Below are positions 56,171 to 64,000 of a DNA stretch of 64,000 nt, in pieces. The notes beneath the pieces are model-generated. The model was not told the origin of the DNA. It searched no databases and saw only the letters and a program-made list of their open reading frames with translations. Position 1 is the first letter of the stretch. Each line of letters starts with the position of its first letter. Source of the stretch: Bradyrhizobium sp. B097 (GTDB taxonomy: Bacteria; Pseudomonadota; Alphaproteobacteria; Rhizobiales; Xanthobacteraceae). A program made the translations under genes and the position numbers. The stretch spans positions 7,064,501 through 7,128,500 of the forward strand of contig NZ_CP152412.1 in assembly GCF_038957035.1 (NCBI RefSeq), given 5' to 3'.

Positions 56171-56875
56171 ACCAGACGAGGTCTCTCTGTCGCTTACTCA
56201 ACTACCAATACTAGTAATTGATCAGAATAGCGGAAGCATGCCACCTAACAATCGATGCGGCTAGGCCCTCGAAACGCGATAGGTTCGACATGCAACACCG
56301 AACACAAGCTGTTATATGTCCCGATCGATGCGCGGGCTCGTTGCGTGCAGGTTTCGCGTGCGCTTACGTTAGCGCTGAGCGCGCACTATCCCTTCTCGCG
56401 AAGCTATATGCTCAACTCTGCAACACCGTTGCCCGGTGCGCCGCTCCCGAACGGCTCTACGCATCGATCCTGCCAACTGTGAGGCCTCTCGGCCACCGCG
56501 ATGTGGACGACGCTTCACGGACCCAAATCCGTCGAAGTGATCGATCCACCGAACTTCCGGTGCTCGATGAAGGCAATCCCGTTTCGAAAAGCGGGCACAT
56601 TCGCTCTTATTGGATGCGAGGCGGCAGAGTTGCACGGTATCACCTTCAAACGTTCCTGTTTAGAAACATCCGTAGATGGCCATGGCTTCTTCGCGCTAAC
56701 GCATGGTTGCCTGGCACCGGCGAGAGCCTCCACATTGAGCTCTTTGGCGAAGCGTTTGGGAAGCTGGCAGCCTAGTCGGGCCTAGCAACTTTTGCGCTGG
56801 TGGTGACGCCAATGAACTCGACCAAGCAGGCGGGCACAGTGCGCGAGGATATTCCAACTCGAATGGAGAAACGGT
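56171..56875. other. Gap upstream of the flavin monooxygenase
   Basis: The frame at 56218-56775 and its overlaps have no recognised features. No -24/-12 or dyad signal was found directly ahead of the gene. Confidence 0.4.
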
Positions 56876-58234
56876 ATGGGACGCAATGACGAAATGAAGC
56901 TAGGAGTTCTTCTCCTCCCCGCGGGAAACCACGAAGGTGCATGGCGCGATCCCGGCGTCCCAGCGAATGGTTCGGTCGACATAGATTATTATGCTAGCTT
57001 GGCGGCACTTGCTGAAGGTGCAGCGTTTCACTTCGTTTTTCTCGCCGATACGCCAAGCATATTTGAACGAAATGACGTAACGATAGCTCGGTCGAGTCGA
57101 AACGATGGACTCGAACCACTTACGCTGCTGTCTGCACTTTCAGGGGTGGCACAAAGTATTGGCCTCGTCGCGACGGCGACAACGACGTACCATCAGCCGT
57201 ATCATCTTGCACGCATGTTCGCGTCACTGGATCACCTGTCGCGCGGACGTGCGGCGTGGAATATTGTTACTTCAGGATTTAAGTTCGAAGCCGAAAATTT
57301 CGGCGAAAGCTCACTTCCAGATCATGATGCGCGGTATGCTCGAGCGAGGGAATTCGTAGAAATTGTCACGGGTCTTTGGGATTCGTGGGAAGACGACGCT
57401 TTCGTTCGCGACAAGCGCAGTGGTATTTTTGCGGACATCGCGAAGCTGCACTTACTTAAATACCGAGGGGACCACTTATCGGTCAGAGGCCCCCTTAATG
57501 TCGCGAGGCCGCCGCAGGGATATCCTGTATTGGTTCAAGCTGGCGCATCCGATACGGGAACAACCTTCGCTGCAGAATTCGCAGAGGTCGTGTTCACCGC
57601 AGCCCCCTCCTTGGAAGAGGGCAGACGAAGCTACGCAACTCTCAAAGAGAAAGCGCGCGCACTTGGGCGCGAGGACGATGAGGTGCTCGTCATGCCCGGC
57701 ATTGTACCGGTCGTTGGCAGAACCAAGCAGGAAGCTTCTGAGAAGCTTGAAAGGCTACAATCGTATGTGCACATTGACGTTCTAACTGGAGTGGCCGATC
57801 GTTTGCTGGGGTTTGTTACCGAGCTTCGTTCGATGAATCTCGACTCGTTAGTTCCCGAGTCCTTACCCCAGACCAATTTGATTCAAAGCCGCCAGAAACT
57901 GCTCCTCGATCAGGCCATACGGCAGAAATTGACCTGGAGACAACTGATCCGCTACATATCGGATAGTAAGGGACATCTCCTCGTTGTTGGAACACCAGAC
58001 GAAGTTGCCGACATCATGGTGGATGCGTTTGACCAACGTGCGGCTGACGGATTCAATGTAATGCCGGCAGCCTTTCCGGGTGGACTCGGTGATTTTGTTG
58101 ACCTTGTTGTTCCTGAATTGCGTCGACGAGGCAAATTCAGGTCCAGATACTCTGGACAAACGCTAAGAGAGAACCTCGGCCTCAAGCGACCGATCAACCG
58201 GTTCGCGCGGCAGGCGTGTGCCGTCGCCCCCTGA
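56876..58234 (+). CDS. Flavin-dependent monooxygenase, NtaA/SnaA/DszA type
   Basis: The 452-residue protein is a class II (luciferase-like) flavin monooxygenase of the nitrilotriacetate/dibenzothiophene-sulfone group. Typical segments are EGAAFHFVFLADTPSIF, TATTTYHQPYHLARMFASLDHLSRGRAAWNIVTS (region), and VARPPQGYPVLVQAGASDTG for FMN phosphate binding, with DGFNVMPAAFPGGLGDFV near the end. It uses reduced FMN from a partner reductase to oxygenate a C-N or C-S compound. No reductase gene is adjacent. ATG at 56876 follows GGAG. It stands alone among IS debris. Confidence 0.9.
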   Translation: MGRNDEMKLGVLLLPAGNHEGAWRDPGVPANGSVDIDYYASLAALAEGAAFHFVFLADTPSIFERNDVTIARSSRNDGLEPLTLLSALSGVAQSIGLVATATTTYHQPYHLARMFASLDHLSRGRAAWNIVTSGFKFEAENFGESSLPDHDARYARAREFVEIVTGLWDSWEDDAFVRDKRSGIFADIAKLHLLKYRGDHLSVRGPLNVARPPQGYPVLVQAGASDTGTTFAAEFAEVVFTAAPSLEEGRRSYATLKEKARALGREDDEVLVMPGIVPVVGRTKQEASEKLERLQSYVHIDVLTGVADRLLGFVTELRSMNLDSLVPESLPQTNLIQSRQKLLLDQAIRQKLTWRQLIRYISDSKGHLLVVGTPDEVADIMVDAFDQRAADGFNVMPAAFPGGLGDFVDLVVPELRRRGKFRSRYSGQTLRENLGLKRPINRFARQACAVAP

Positions 58235-58959
58235 AATCCGCCCTTGCCGTCCAGAAGCATGGCCTTAGCACGGTCTATAGGTTCTGAGATTGCAAGCCTT
58301 TCCGATATATAGATTGATCCGCTGCCGGATTCATGGCTCTTTCGCCGGTCTTGACCTTATGCAGCTGCGCCGCATGATACCTTCGAAAGCAACCGTATGT
58401 CCGCCTCTGTCAAATTAGGTTGCTCAGCCTGCACTGCGGTCCGAGGGTTGCTCGGGTCGCCCGAGCTGGTCCTCATTGTAGGAGGCGAGCCGTGGGGGAA
58501 TAGAGGAAGGCACTTGTGGGAATTCGACATTGCGAATCTGAGGAGCGCAAGGAGTGCCATCATCACACGGTTCGGACTCGGTCTTGCCCTCAAGCAGACC
58601 TGACCGACTTCGTTTGCCGCGCACACTGAGGATTCCTTTTGCCGAACTGGCAAGCCAACATACTGGCTCATAGCCCCTCTGATTCGTGAGATTGCAGGAA
58701 CGCGATAGGTAGCAGACCTTCGAGCCGGGAGCGCCGACCGCGATTACGCTATCACGCCGGGTCCGATTGACACGCATGGCTTCCCATAGCGGGTTTGTGA
58801 CTGCCGAACTTGGCATCCACCAACGCACCGTAGCTGGGGTACCATTGGTTACAAAGTGACCGCTGCGATGTTGGAGGCTGCCCCGCACCACAACGGACAA
58901 TAAGGTTACTGCCATTTTGAGCGAACGCAGGAAGTGACCCCAGCGGTCGGAAACGAAAC
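58235..58959. other. Gap without a supported gene
   Basis: Frames on both strands lack family features. Probably debris next to the IS21 remnant. Confidence 0.4.
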
Positions 58960-59560
58960 TGGCCGATCAGGTCGCAAGAGTACGCGTGAAAGTCCATCAG
59001 TCACTTCCTCCGGCACGCCGCCGAAGTTTGTGAACGCGCTTCGAGCCCGGCGCGAACCAGTCCTTTTGCTTCTCGAACGCACGGACATGCAGCCGCCGCG
59101 AAGGCCCGAGCGTCGCCGTGAACACGAATGCTTTGACCTTCACCCCGCCGATCTCGACCAGACGCTCGCCGAAGCGATCTGCAGCTGTCGGCCGGGGGGG
59201 CGTCTCGAACCGCTCGTTGCCAGCGCCTCAGCCTTCAGCGCCTAGCGATAGGATTGCATGGCGCGCTGCAGCGTTCGCCGGCTGACCGCCACGCCTTTCT
59301 CGGCCAACGGGTTCTGGCGCACCACATCCGCATTGCCGCGATGCCGCGATGCCGAATGGATCCTCGCGCAGCCCTGCCCTAAAGGCCATGGAGTCGTTTC
59401 GGGTGCTCAGGAGATTTGAACAGCTTCACCCGCCCGTCGCCACGTAGTCCTTCACCGTGTGATGGCTGCAGTCCAGCTAGCGGGCAATCCGTTTCGGACC
59501 CCACCCGCATGCCGCTAGGCGCAACATCTCCGTCACGTCATCCGATGCCTTCCGTGATTC
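58960..59560 (-). mobile_element. IS21-family IstA remnant
   Basis: Minus-strand pieces in changing frames include MLRLAACGWGPKRIARWLDC (helix-turn-helix), SRRTLQRAMQSYR, VEIGGVKVKAFVF, and FTNFGGVPEE, all in the order of an IstA transposase. Stops and frameshifts are frequent. A second IS21-type remnant is at 22741-24165. Confidence 0.7.
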
Positions 59561-59875
59561 GTTCCCCGTTCATTCACACTCTCCGCGGCTATCCAAGCAG
59601 GGGGCAATTCGTCGTGACGCCGAGGGTGCAGTTTCCATGCCCCGTGACAACATCGTACTTTCATTCAGTTGTGCAACATCGAATCGACACTCTCCAGCTG
59701 GTTCGATTGCGGCAGATTAGATCGCGGTTTTCGGTCGCCCCCTTCTGCTACAAAGCCAATAAGGCCTTAGGTGACTGACGTTGGACCAGCAATGAATGTA
59801 GATACTTTCTCAAGTCCAACTTCCGATCTGATGAAGTTGCTGGGAGCATCGGCTCCTAGCGGAGACGAACAAACA

Positions 59876-59911
59876 TGTCGGCCATTATACAGATGTGTCG
59901 CTGATAGGACA
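59876..59911. promoter_or_regulatory. Paired NifA-type upstream activator sites
   Basis: TGT-CGGCCATTAT-ACA (59876-59891) and TGT-CGCTGATAGG-ACA (59896-59911) have centres 20 bases apart, about two helical turns, so two NifA dimers could bind on the same face. Confidence 0.6.
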
Positions 59912-60261
59912 GAGAATCGGATGACTCATGTCACGGCTGCCAGTTCTCGCCACGAACCGATGTCTTCTTGCAAAACAGCACACAAAACGTCCAGCCTACC
60001 TCGCTGCGGTAAACGATGCACGGGCTCGGTTGAGGCGATGACTGCAACATGATGTGTGCCGACCAGCACCCTCCATGTTCTGGAATGCGTCGTTTGGGTC
60101 TAGGTTACATCCAACTCCACTGCGCCGCCCCAACAACCACCGGCGAGAATGCGAAAACTCGCCATTTTAAGGTTTTTCAGCAAACTGCCTAGATACCATA
60201 AGGGACTGCCCGGAAGAATTGATGCAGGCGACGAACTTCGGGCCTGTGGCGGCTCGAGCGC

Positions 60262-60277
60262 TGGCACGGACGTTGCT
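60262..60277 (+). promoter_or_regulatory. Sigma-54 (-24/-12) promoter of the MaoC gene
   Basis: TGGCACG-GACG-TTGCT is a full consensus match with GG and GC exactly 10 bases apart, 175 bases ahead of the MaoC start. The NifA-type pair lies about 350 bases upstream, farther than the usual 80-150. Confidence 0.7.
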
Positions 60278-60451
60278 ATTGAAATGCGTCCAGTGAAAGC
60301 TACTGCAAGCAGACGCGGAGCGGAAGCGATCAAGGGGTGAGACAGAAGGAAACACACTCTCGGGGCTAAACGGCGCACGGTGAACTGGTCGCGAGTAACC
60401 CTGGATGATGCACAATGAGCAACCATTTATTCTATCTTGGGGAAGAGCCGA

Positions 60452-61312
60452 ATGCCCATCGACTATCCTGCTGTACTTAATCTCAAAACCGAAGCTACCC
60501 CTTATTCGTGGAGCGATCGTGAGGTGATGTTTTATGCCCTTGGGATCGGCATGGGCTCCGATCCTCTGAACGAAAGAGAACTGCAGTTTGTTAATGACGC
60601 ATCTGCAATACCCAGGCCGCTGAGAGTCGTTCCGACGTTTGCTTCTGTTTGTGTCTGGGGGGCCTCACCAGGCGCTATCGATCTCAGCCGCATCATGGTC
60701 CTTGACGGCGAACGCGACATAATTTTTTACAAACCCATCCCGGTGACCGCCAGCGTTACCGCAGATGCGCGCGTGCGCGGCGTGTACGACAAGGGCAAGG
60801 AGAAAGGCGCGATCATTCAGAACGAAGTCGACGTCAGAGATGGCAACGGCCACAAGATCGTTACAATCCTTTCTTCGACCTTTGCGAGAGGCGACGGCGG
60901 CTTTGGCGGACCATCGGAGGGAATGCCCGAGCCCCATCAAGTTCCTCGGCGAGCACCAGACAGGTCAGTCGACATTCCGACCCGACCTGACCAAGCCTTG
61001 ATCTATCGACTATTGGGTGACCGAAATCCATTGCACAGCGATCCGGAGTTTGCGCGTCTGGCCGGTTTTCAAAGGCCCATTCTCCATGGCATGTGCACCT
61101 ATGGATTCACCTGCCGGGCCGTGTTGCAGACGTACGCCGACTATGATGCATCGGCCTTCCGTCGTCATCGCGCGCGCTTTTCAGCCCCTGTGTTCCCGGG
61201 CGAGACAATCACAGTTAATCTTTGGAAGGAGGGCAATTCGATTTCGTTTGAAGCTCATATCCAAGAACGCCAAGTTACTGTCGCCAAGAATGGGCAGACG
61301 GTGCTAGGCTGA
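60452..61312 (+). CDS. MaoC-family (R)-specific enoyl-CoA hydratase
   Basis: The 286-residue protein is a double hot-dog hydratase of the hydratase-2/MaoC type. The C-terminal domain has the hydratase motif in YRLLGDRNPLHSDPEFARLAGF and ILHGMCTYGFTCRA, with the Asp, Asn and His used for water addition. The N-terminal domain (YALGIGMGSDPLN, VVPTFASVC) is the substrate-tunnel half seen in peroxisomal-type hydratase 2. It makes (R)-3-hydroxyacyl-CoA, which can enter polyester synthesis or a special beta-oxidation route. ATG at 60452 has GGGGAAGAG before it; the TTG at 60437 is in frame but less likely. A sigma-54 promoter lies upstream. Confidence 0.9.
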   Translation: MPIDYPAVLNLKTEATPYSWSDREVMFYALGIGMGSDPLNERELQFVNDASAIPRPLRVVPTFASVCVWGASPGAIDLSRIMVLDGERDIIFYKPIPVTASVTADARVRGVYDKGKEKGAIIQNEVDVRDGNGHKIVTILSSTFARGDGGFGGPSEGMPEPHQVPRRAPDRSVDIPTRPDQALIYRLLGDRNPLHSDPEFARLAGFQRPILHGMCTYGFTCRAVLQTYADYDASAFRRHRARFSAPVFPGETITVNLWKEGNSISFEAHIQERQVTVAKNGQTVLG

Positions 61313-61336
61313 GCCTTCGACACGCCGTCGGAGTGC

Positions 61337-61349
61337 CGATTTTACCAAT
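61337..61349 (+). promoter_or_regulatory. Possible 3' fragment of a nod box
   Basis: CGATTTTACCAAT equals the last part of the nod-box consensus, but the upstream ATC/GAT half sites are absent and no gene follows. If real it is a truncated relic; it may be chance. Confidence 0.2.
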
Positions 61350-61599
61350 TGGGTATAGCAAGCCGACGGATCATCAGGCTAGGATCCTAACGATCATCAT
61401 TAGGCATTCGCGAAGTGGCCAAATTGTACCGAGTCACGAGACGCGACTCTGACGCATTGCGGCAGCCGCGAAGAAATTCGTAAGTCGCCCTCGATCGGTG
61501 TCACGAGCGCCCATGCAATCGAGCCGCTTCCTGTCGTCCCGGGCGAGCTTGCGTTAGCAACTACACCACATTCAACTGCGTCTGCTTGAAAGTTTGGAC

Positions 61600-62850
61600 C
61601 CACGCTCTGCTATGAGGTCAACGGTGACCGCCCCTAGCTTCGACTTGGCCGAGCCGGAGGAGTTCTTTCAGCCGAAGACCTCTTCGATGCGTTTGAGGCA
61701 ACGCTGGCTGATGTCCCCGAAGTGTGCTAAGCGCTCCTCCTTGCCCGTTTGCTGGTCTTATTCCGGCAGCACTCGCAATATGCGGGTGACTAATCTATTT
61801 GGGGGTCGTGCACGAAGTGCGTCGCGTCGTAGGCCTTGTCCGCCGGCCAGAATGATCCGCTTCGAGCGCACGATCATAGCAAGCGCCGGTTGCCGTTCGG
61901 CAGTACCGGTCGCTTGGCTCGCCCCCCCAAAGCCGCTAACGCATTACGGTTGTCAGCAGCGCGCAGGCCCATGTAGTTGAGCTTGGCCGGCTGATAGTCA
62001 CATTCTTTTTTATAGCGAGCCTGCGGACTGGTCGTGTTCGCATGTGTCTCGTCGGATCGCTTCTGCCTGCGGAGATTTACGCTGGCGGATTGCTCTCGTT
62101 ATCGCTGTCATCCTTCTTCCGGAAGTTCTTGGTCGAAGCCCAGCCTTCAATCAGCGTGCCATCACCAAAGATGGATCGCTCGACAGCAGACGCTTGGCCT
62201 TTGACTGCGCCAGAAGTGCGTCTGCCTGCCTCAAGCGGCCGGTCTTTCAGAAAGTGTAAGCGCAGCACCAAGGTCCTTCAGATTGTTTGTGCACAGCTTT
62301 GGGAGCGCCGCTAGACTAGAAGAGTCATCCTCAGCAAGAGTCCTCGCAACGGACGACCATTCGGACGACATAAGACGACCGTCGTCGCCGCGTATCGAGG
62401 TATATGCTGGCGTTGGTCGAACGCAGTGGCCAGACGATTTGAAGGCACAGATGGTCGTGGAAAGCTTTCGGACGGACGCGATCGTAGCGGATACGGCGAA
62501 TGGCACGTTCTGGTCAATTGGTGCTACCGGTCTCGGCGGATACGTCATCGTTCGTGCCGTTGGTGTCGGAATCTTCGCGACCGGCCGCTGCGGAGCCGCT
62601 ACGCTTACGAGAACGTTGGATGCGACCAAACTCATCATGCATTCCAAGCCCTACGGACCGGCTGAACGGAATATCGAACTCCATCAGATGCCGCTCAGAG
62701 CGGCTCCTATAGAACGCTTGCGGGAGCATCGTCCGAAGCAGCTTCTTCGGTGGGATAGACCGGCGACCGAAGTTCGTACAGAATTTGCCGAAACTGTGCC
62801 CAGAATGTTCGCTCACCGCTACCGTATCATCCCTAACGCATGATCCCCGT
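61600..62850 (-). mobile_element. IS5-family transposase remnant with an IS66 fragment inside
   Basis: Minus-strand pieces in order: RRSIPPKKLLRTMLPQAFYR and SERHLMEFDIPF (62790-62690), FGDGTLIEGWASTKNFRKKD (62170-62110), MGLRAADNRNALAALGGRAK (near 61970-61920), PADKAYDATHFV (61845-61810) and QRCLKRIEEVFG (61715-61680). Frames shift between them. Between the first two pieces, on the plus strand, lies an IS66 tnpA fragment. Confidence 0.7.
62400..62480 (+). pseudogene. IS66 TnpA fragment
   Basis: Plus-strand RTQWPDDLKAQMVVESF matches the helix-turn-helix start of IS66 TnpA (compare RRWSDEFKAQIVVEAL at 48325). The surrounding frame runs on without further homology. Confidence 0.5.
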
Positions 62851-63095
62851 AAACCTGAGCCTAAGTCCACACAACTGCCAAGCGAGCCGACCATTCGACC
62901 GCCCGGATCACAGGCCCAAGGTAACCGATCCAAGAGAAGTGATGCTACTTCAACAAGCTGCCAGACCATTTGAACACCAAGCAGCGATGGTTATGCATCG
63001 AGGGCCGCAATGCATGCAGGCCAGACCCATTCTTTCGCACACCTTCGGTTTCTGGTCCTACATCGGCAACATTATCAGGCTACTGCCGTCAATAG

Positions 63096-63914
63096 TCACA
63101 ATGTATTGGTAATTCGCATTCTATCTGCCTCCGATACGCGTTGAACATGCCAAGCCGAAGAGCGAAATCTTAGGCTTTCCGGCTGCCTCTTTCGGAAGGT
63201 CTCCGCGATCATCTGTAGTATGGAATTCCAAACTTCGGGGGACACTTGGCTCGGGATGTCATGTCTACCAGACCAATAGTTGACATACCGCTCCTCGCTC
63301 ATTGATACTGTTTCGGTAGTAGCGAGATAAATGCAGTGTCCCAGGCCGGGATATTGGTTCAAGAGCGCCTCGTATGTTCCCATCTGACCAATGAGTGTAG
63401 TACGCGCCCGCCGTAAAGCCGGAGCCACGTCGCGTACCCGATTTTCGATTTCGAGTTGAAACGGATCAGTCTCAAGATCCGCAAGAACGTGCACAATTGT
63501 GAAGAATCCGCCAGGTCGCAAGATCCGCATGCTTTCGCGAAGCGCTTCGCGCACGTCCGTCAGATGGAATGACAAGCTGTAGCAAACCCAATCTAGCGAA
63601 TCGTCGGGTAGGCTCGTGCACTCTCCCGACGCGATAATCCAAGATACGGCTGGATAGGTTGCGCCAAGCCTCTGCCCCACAGCAACCATTTTACTGTCGG
63701 GTTCGATTGCATAGCCTGAAAGTCCCATGTCAGCTAAGGCATAGGCGATGGCACCCGTACCCGCACCGATATCCCCGAAGACCGGACTTCCAGTTAGGTA
63801 CTTTACCCGGTCAACAAGCGTCTCAAGCAGCTGTCGTGAATAGGGTGGAAAGGCCGGATAATACTCCGCTATTTCGGAAAAGCTTCCGAAGGAAGGTCTG
63901 TTAGCGACTTTCAT
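63096..63914 (-). CDS. Class I SAM-dependent methyltransferase
   Basis: The protein is 272 residues from the Met at 63914 (GGAGAAAAAG site; in-frame Mets at 63926 and 63935 are alternatives). Motif I is FGDIGAGTGAIAYALADMG, followed by the acidic YAIEPDSKMV (motif II), ASGECTSLPDDSLDWVCYSLSFH (motif III region) and LRPGGFFTIVHVL (post-III). It transfers a methyl group from S-adenosylmethionine; the N-terminus (FGSFSEIAEYYPAFPPYSR) resembles small-molecule methyltransferases. The C-terminal part is not diagnostic. The substrate is unknown and the gene stands alone at the window edge. Confidence 0.88.
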   Translation of the reverse strand: MKVANRPSFGSFSEIAEYYPAFPPYSRQLLETLVDRVKYLTGSPVFGDIGAGTGAIAYALADMGLSGYAIEPDSKMVAVGQRLGATYPAVSWIIASGECTSLPDDSLDWVCYSLSFHLTDVREALRESMRILRPGGFFTIVHVLADLETDPFQLEIENRVRDVAPALRRARTTLIGQMGTYEALLNQYPGLGHCIYLATTETVSMSEERYVNYWSGRHDIPSQVSPEVWNSILQMIAETFRKRQPESLRFRSSAWHVQRVSEADRMRITNTL

Positions 63915-64000
63915 CTTTTTCTCCATCGCGTTCATGATTGTTCTGATGCTGCGGCCGCGCCAAAATCGCTTTATCCAAATTTCTGCTTGACGCCCCTGCT

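Larger units (their letters stand above)
59561..60451. other. Control region upstream of the MaoC gene
   Basis: No gene is supported in this 890-base stretch. It holds paired NifA-type sites (59876-59911) and a sigma-54 promoter (60262-60277). Confidence 0.5.

Noticed and set aside
56218..56775. 185-codon plus-strand frame before the monooxygenase
   Set aside because: No motif, no ribosome site, and overlapping frames on both strands are of similar quality.
1..64000. CRISPR array
   Set aside because: No series of regularly spaced identical repeats was seen anywhere in the window.

Overview
The window looks like part of a rhizobial, most likely Bradyrhizobium-type, symbiosis or accessory island. 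The gene families are typical of alpha-proteobacteria, and functional catabolic and transport operons are scattered among many decayed mobile elements. These include IS481, IS3, IS21, IS630, IS5, IS110 and IS66 elements, a RIT-type tyrosine recombinase set, a large serine recombinase and a group II intron. Good matches to sigma-54 (-24/-12) promoters occur at 20989, 35154 and 60262, and paired NifA-type upstream sites (TGT-N10-ACA) lie ahead of two of them. No rRNA, tRNA or CRISPR array was seen. The organism assignment is an inference from gene content, not from a marker gene.

Region A (1-18.7 kb) is a catabolic block. A minus-strand series encodes an amino-acid-type ABC importer (binding protein, ATPase, permease), an M24 aminopeptidase-like hydrolase, an unusual amidohydrolase-fold protein, an acyl-CoA ligase and the start of a D-2-hydroxyacid dehydrogenase. 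A divergent LysR regulator, a GabD-type aldehyde dehydrogenase, a GabT-type aminotransferase and an Lrp regulator follow. A second, diverged copy of the M24/amidohydrolase unit (15.1-18.6 kb) keeps an amidase and a translationally coupled AtzG-like small protein that were deleted from the first copy. A tartrate dehydrogenase gene sits between the copies. The block is consistent with uptake and hydrolysis of an amide or peptide-like compound down to a GABA-like amine and succinate; the substrate is unknown.

Region B (18.7-30.4 kb) holds a Crp/Fnr regulator, a nitroreductase, two copies (one broken) of a small rhizobial protein and mostly wreckage: MATE, IS21, tyrosine recombinase, serine recombinase and group II intron remnants, plus one intact IS3-family element. 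Two fragments of a CoA-transferase gene flank the recombinase/intron insertions.

Region C (30.5-35.4 kb) is a compact minus-strand cluster: a GNAT-like acyltransferase, a class III (glutamate-1-semialdehyde-aminomutase-like) aminotransferase, an alpha-oxoamine synthase, a short unknown ORF and a short-chain dehydrogenase. It looks like a small biosynthetic pathway for an amino-ketone or amino-alcohol metabolite, possibly a signal, and is the best candidate here for an undescribed system.

Region D (37-64 kb) carries acyl-CoA genes (enoyl-CoA hydratase, a fused two-domain CoA-transferase, TesB thioesterase, a MaoC-type hydratase), an Ehu-like four-gene ABC importer, a flavin-dependent monooxygenase and a methyltransferase. 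They are separated by IS debris, including an IS110/IS66/IS481/RIT nest at 46.8-50.4 kb. The MaoC gene has the clearest NifA/sigma-54 promoter architecture.
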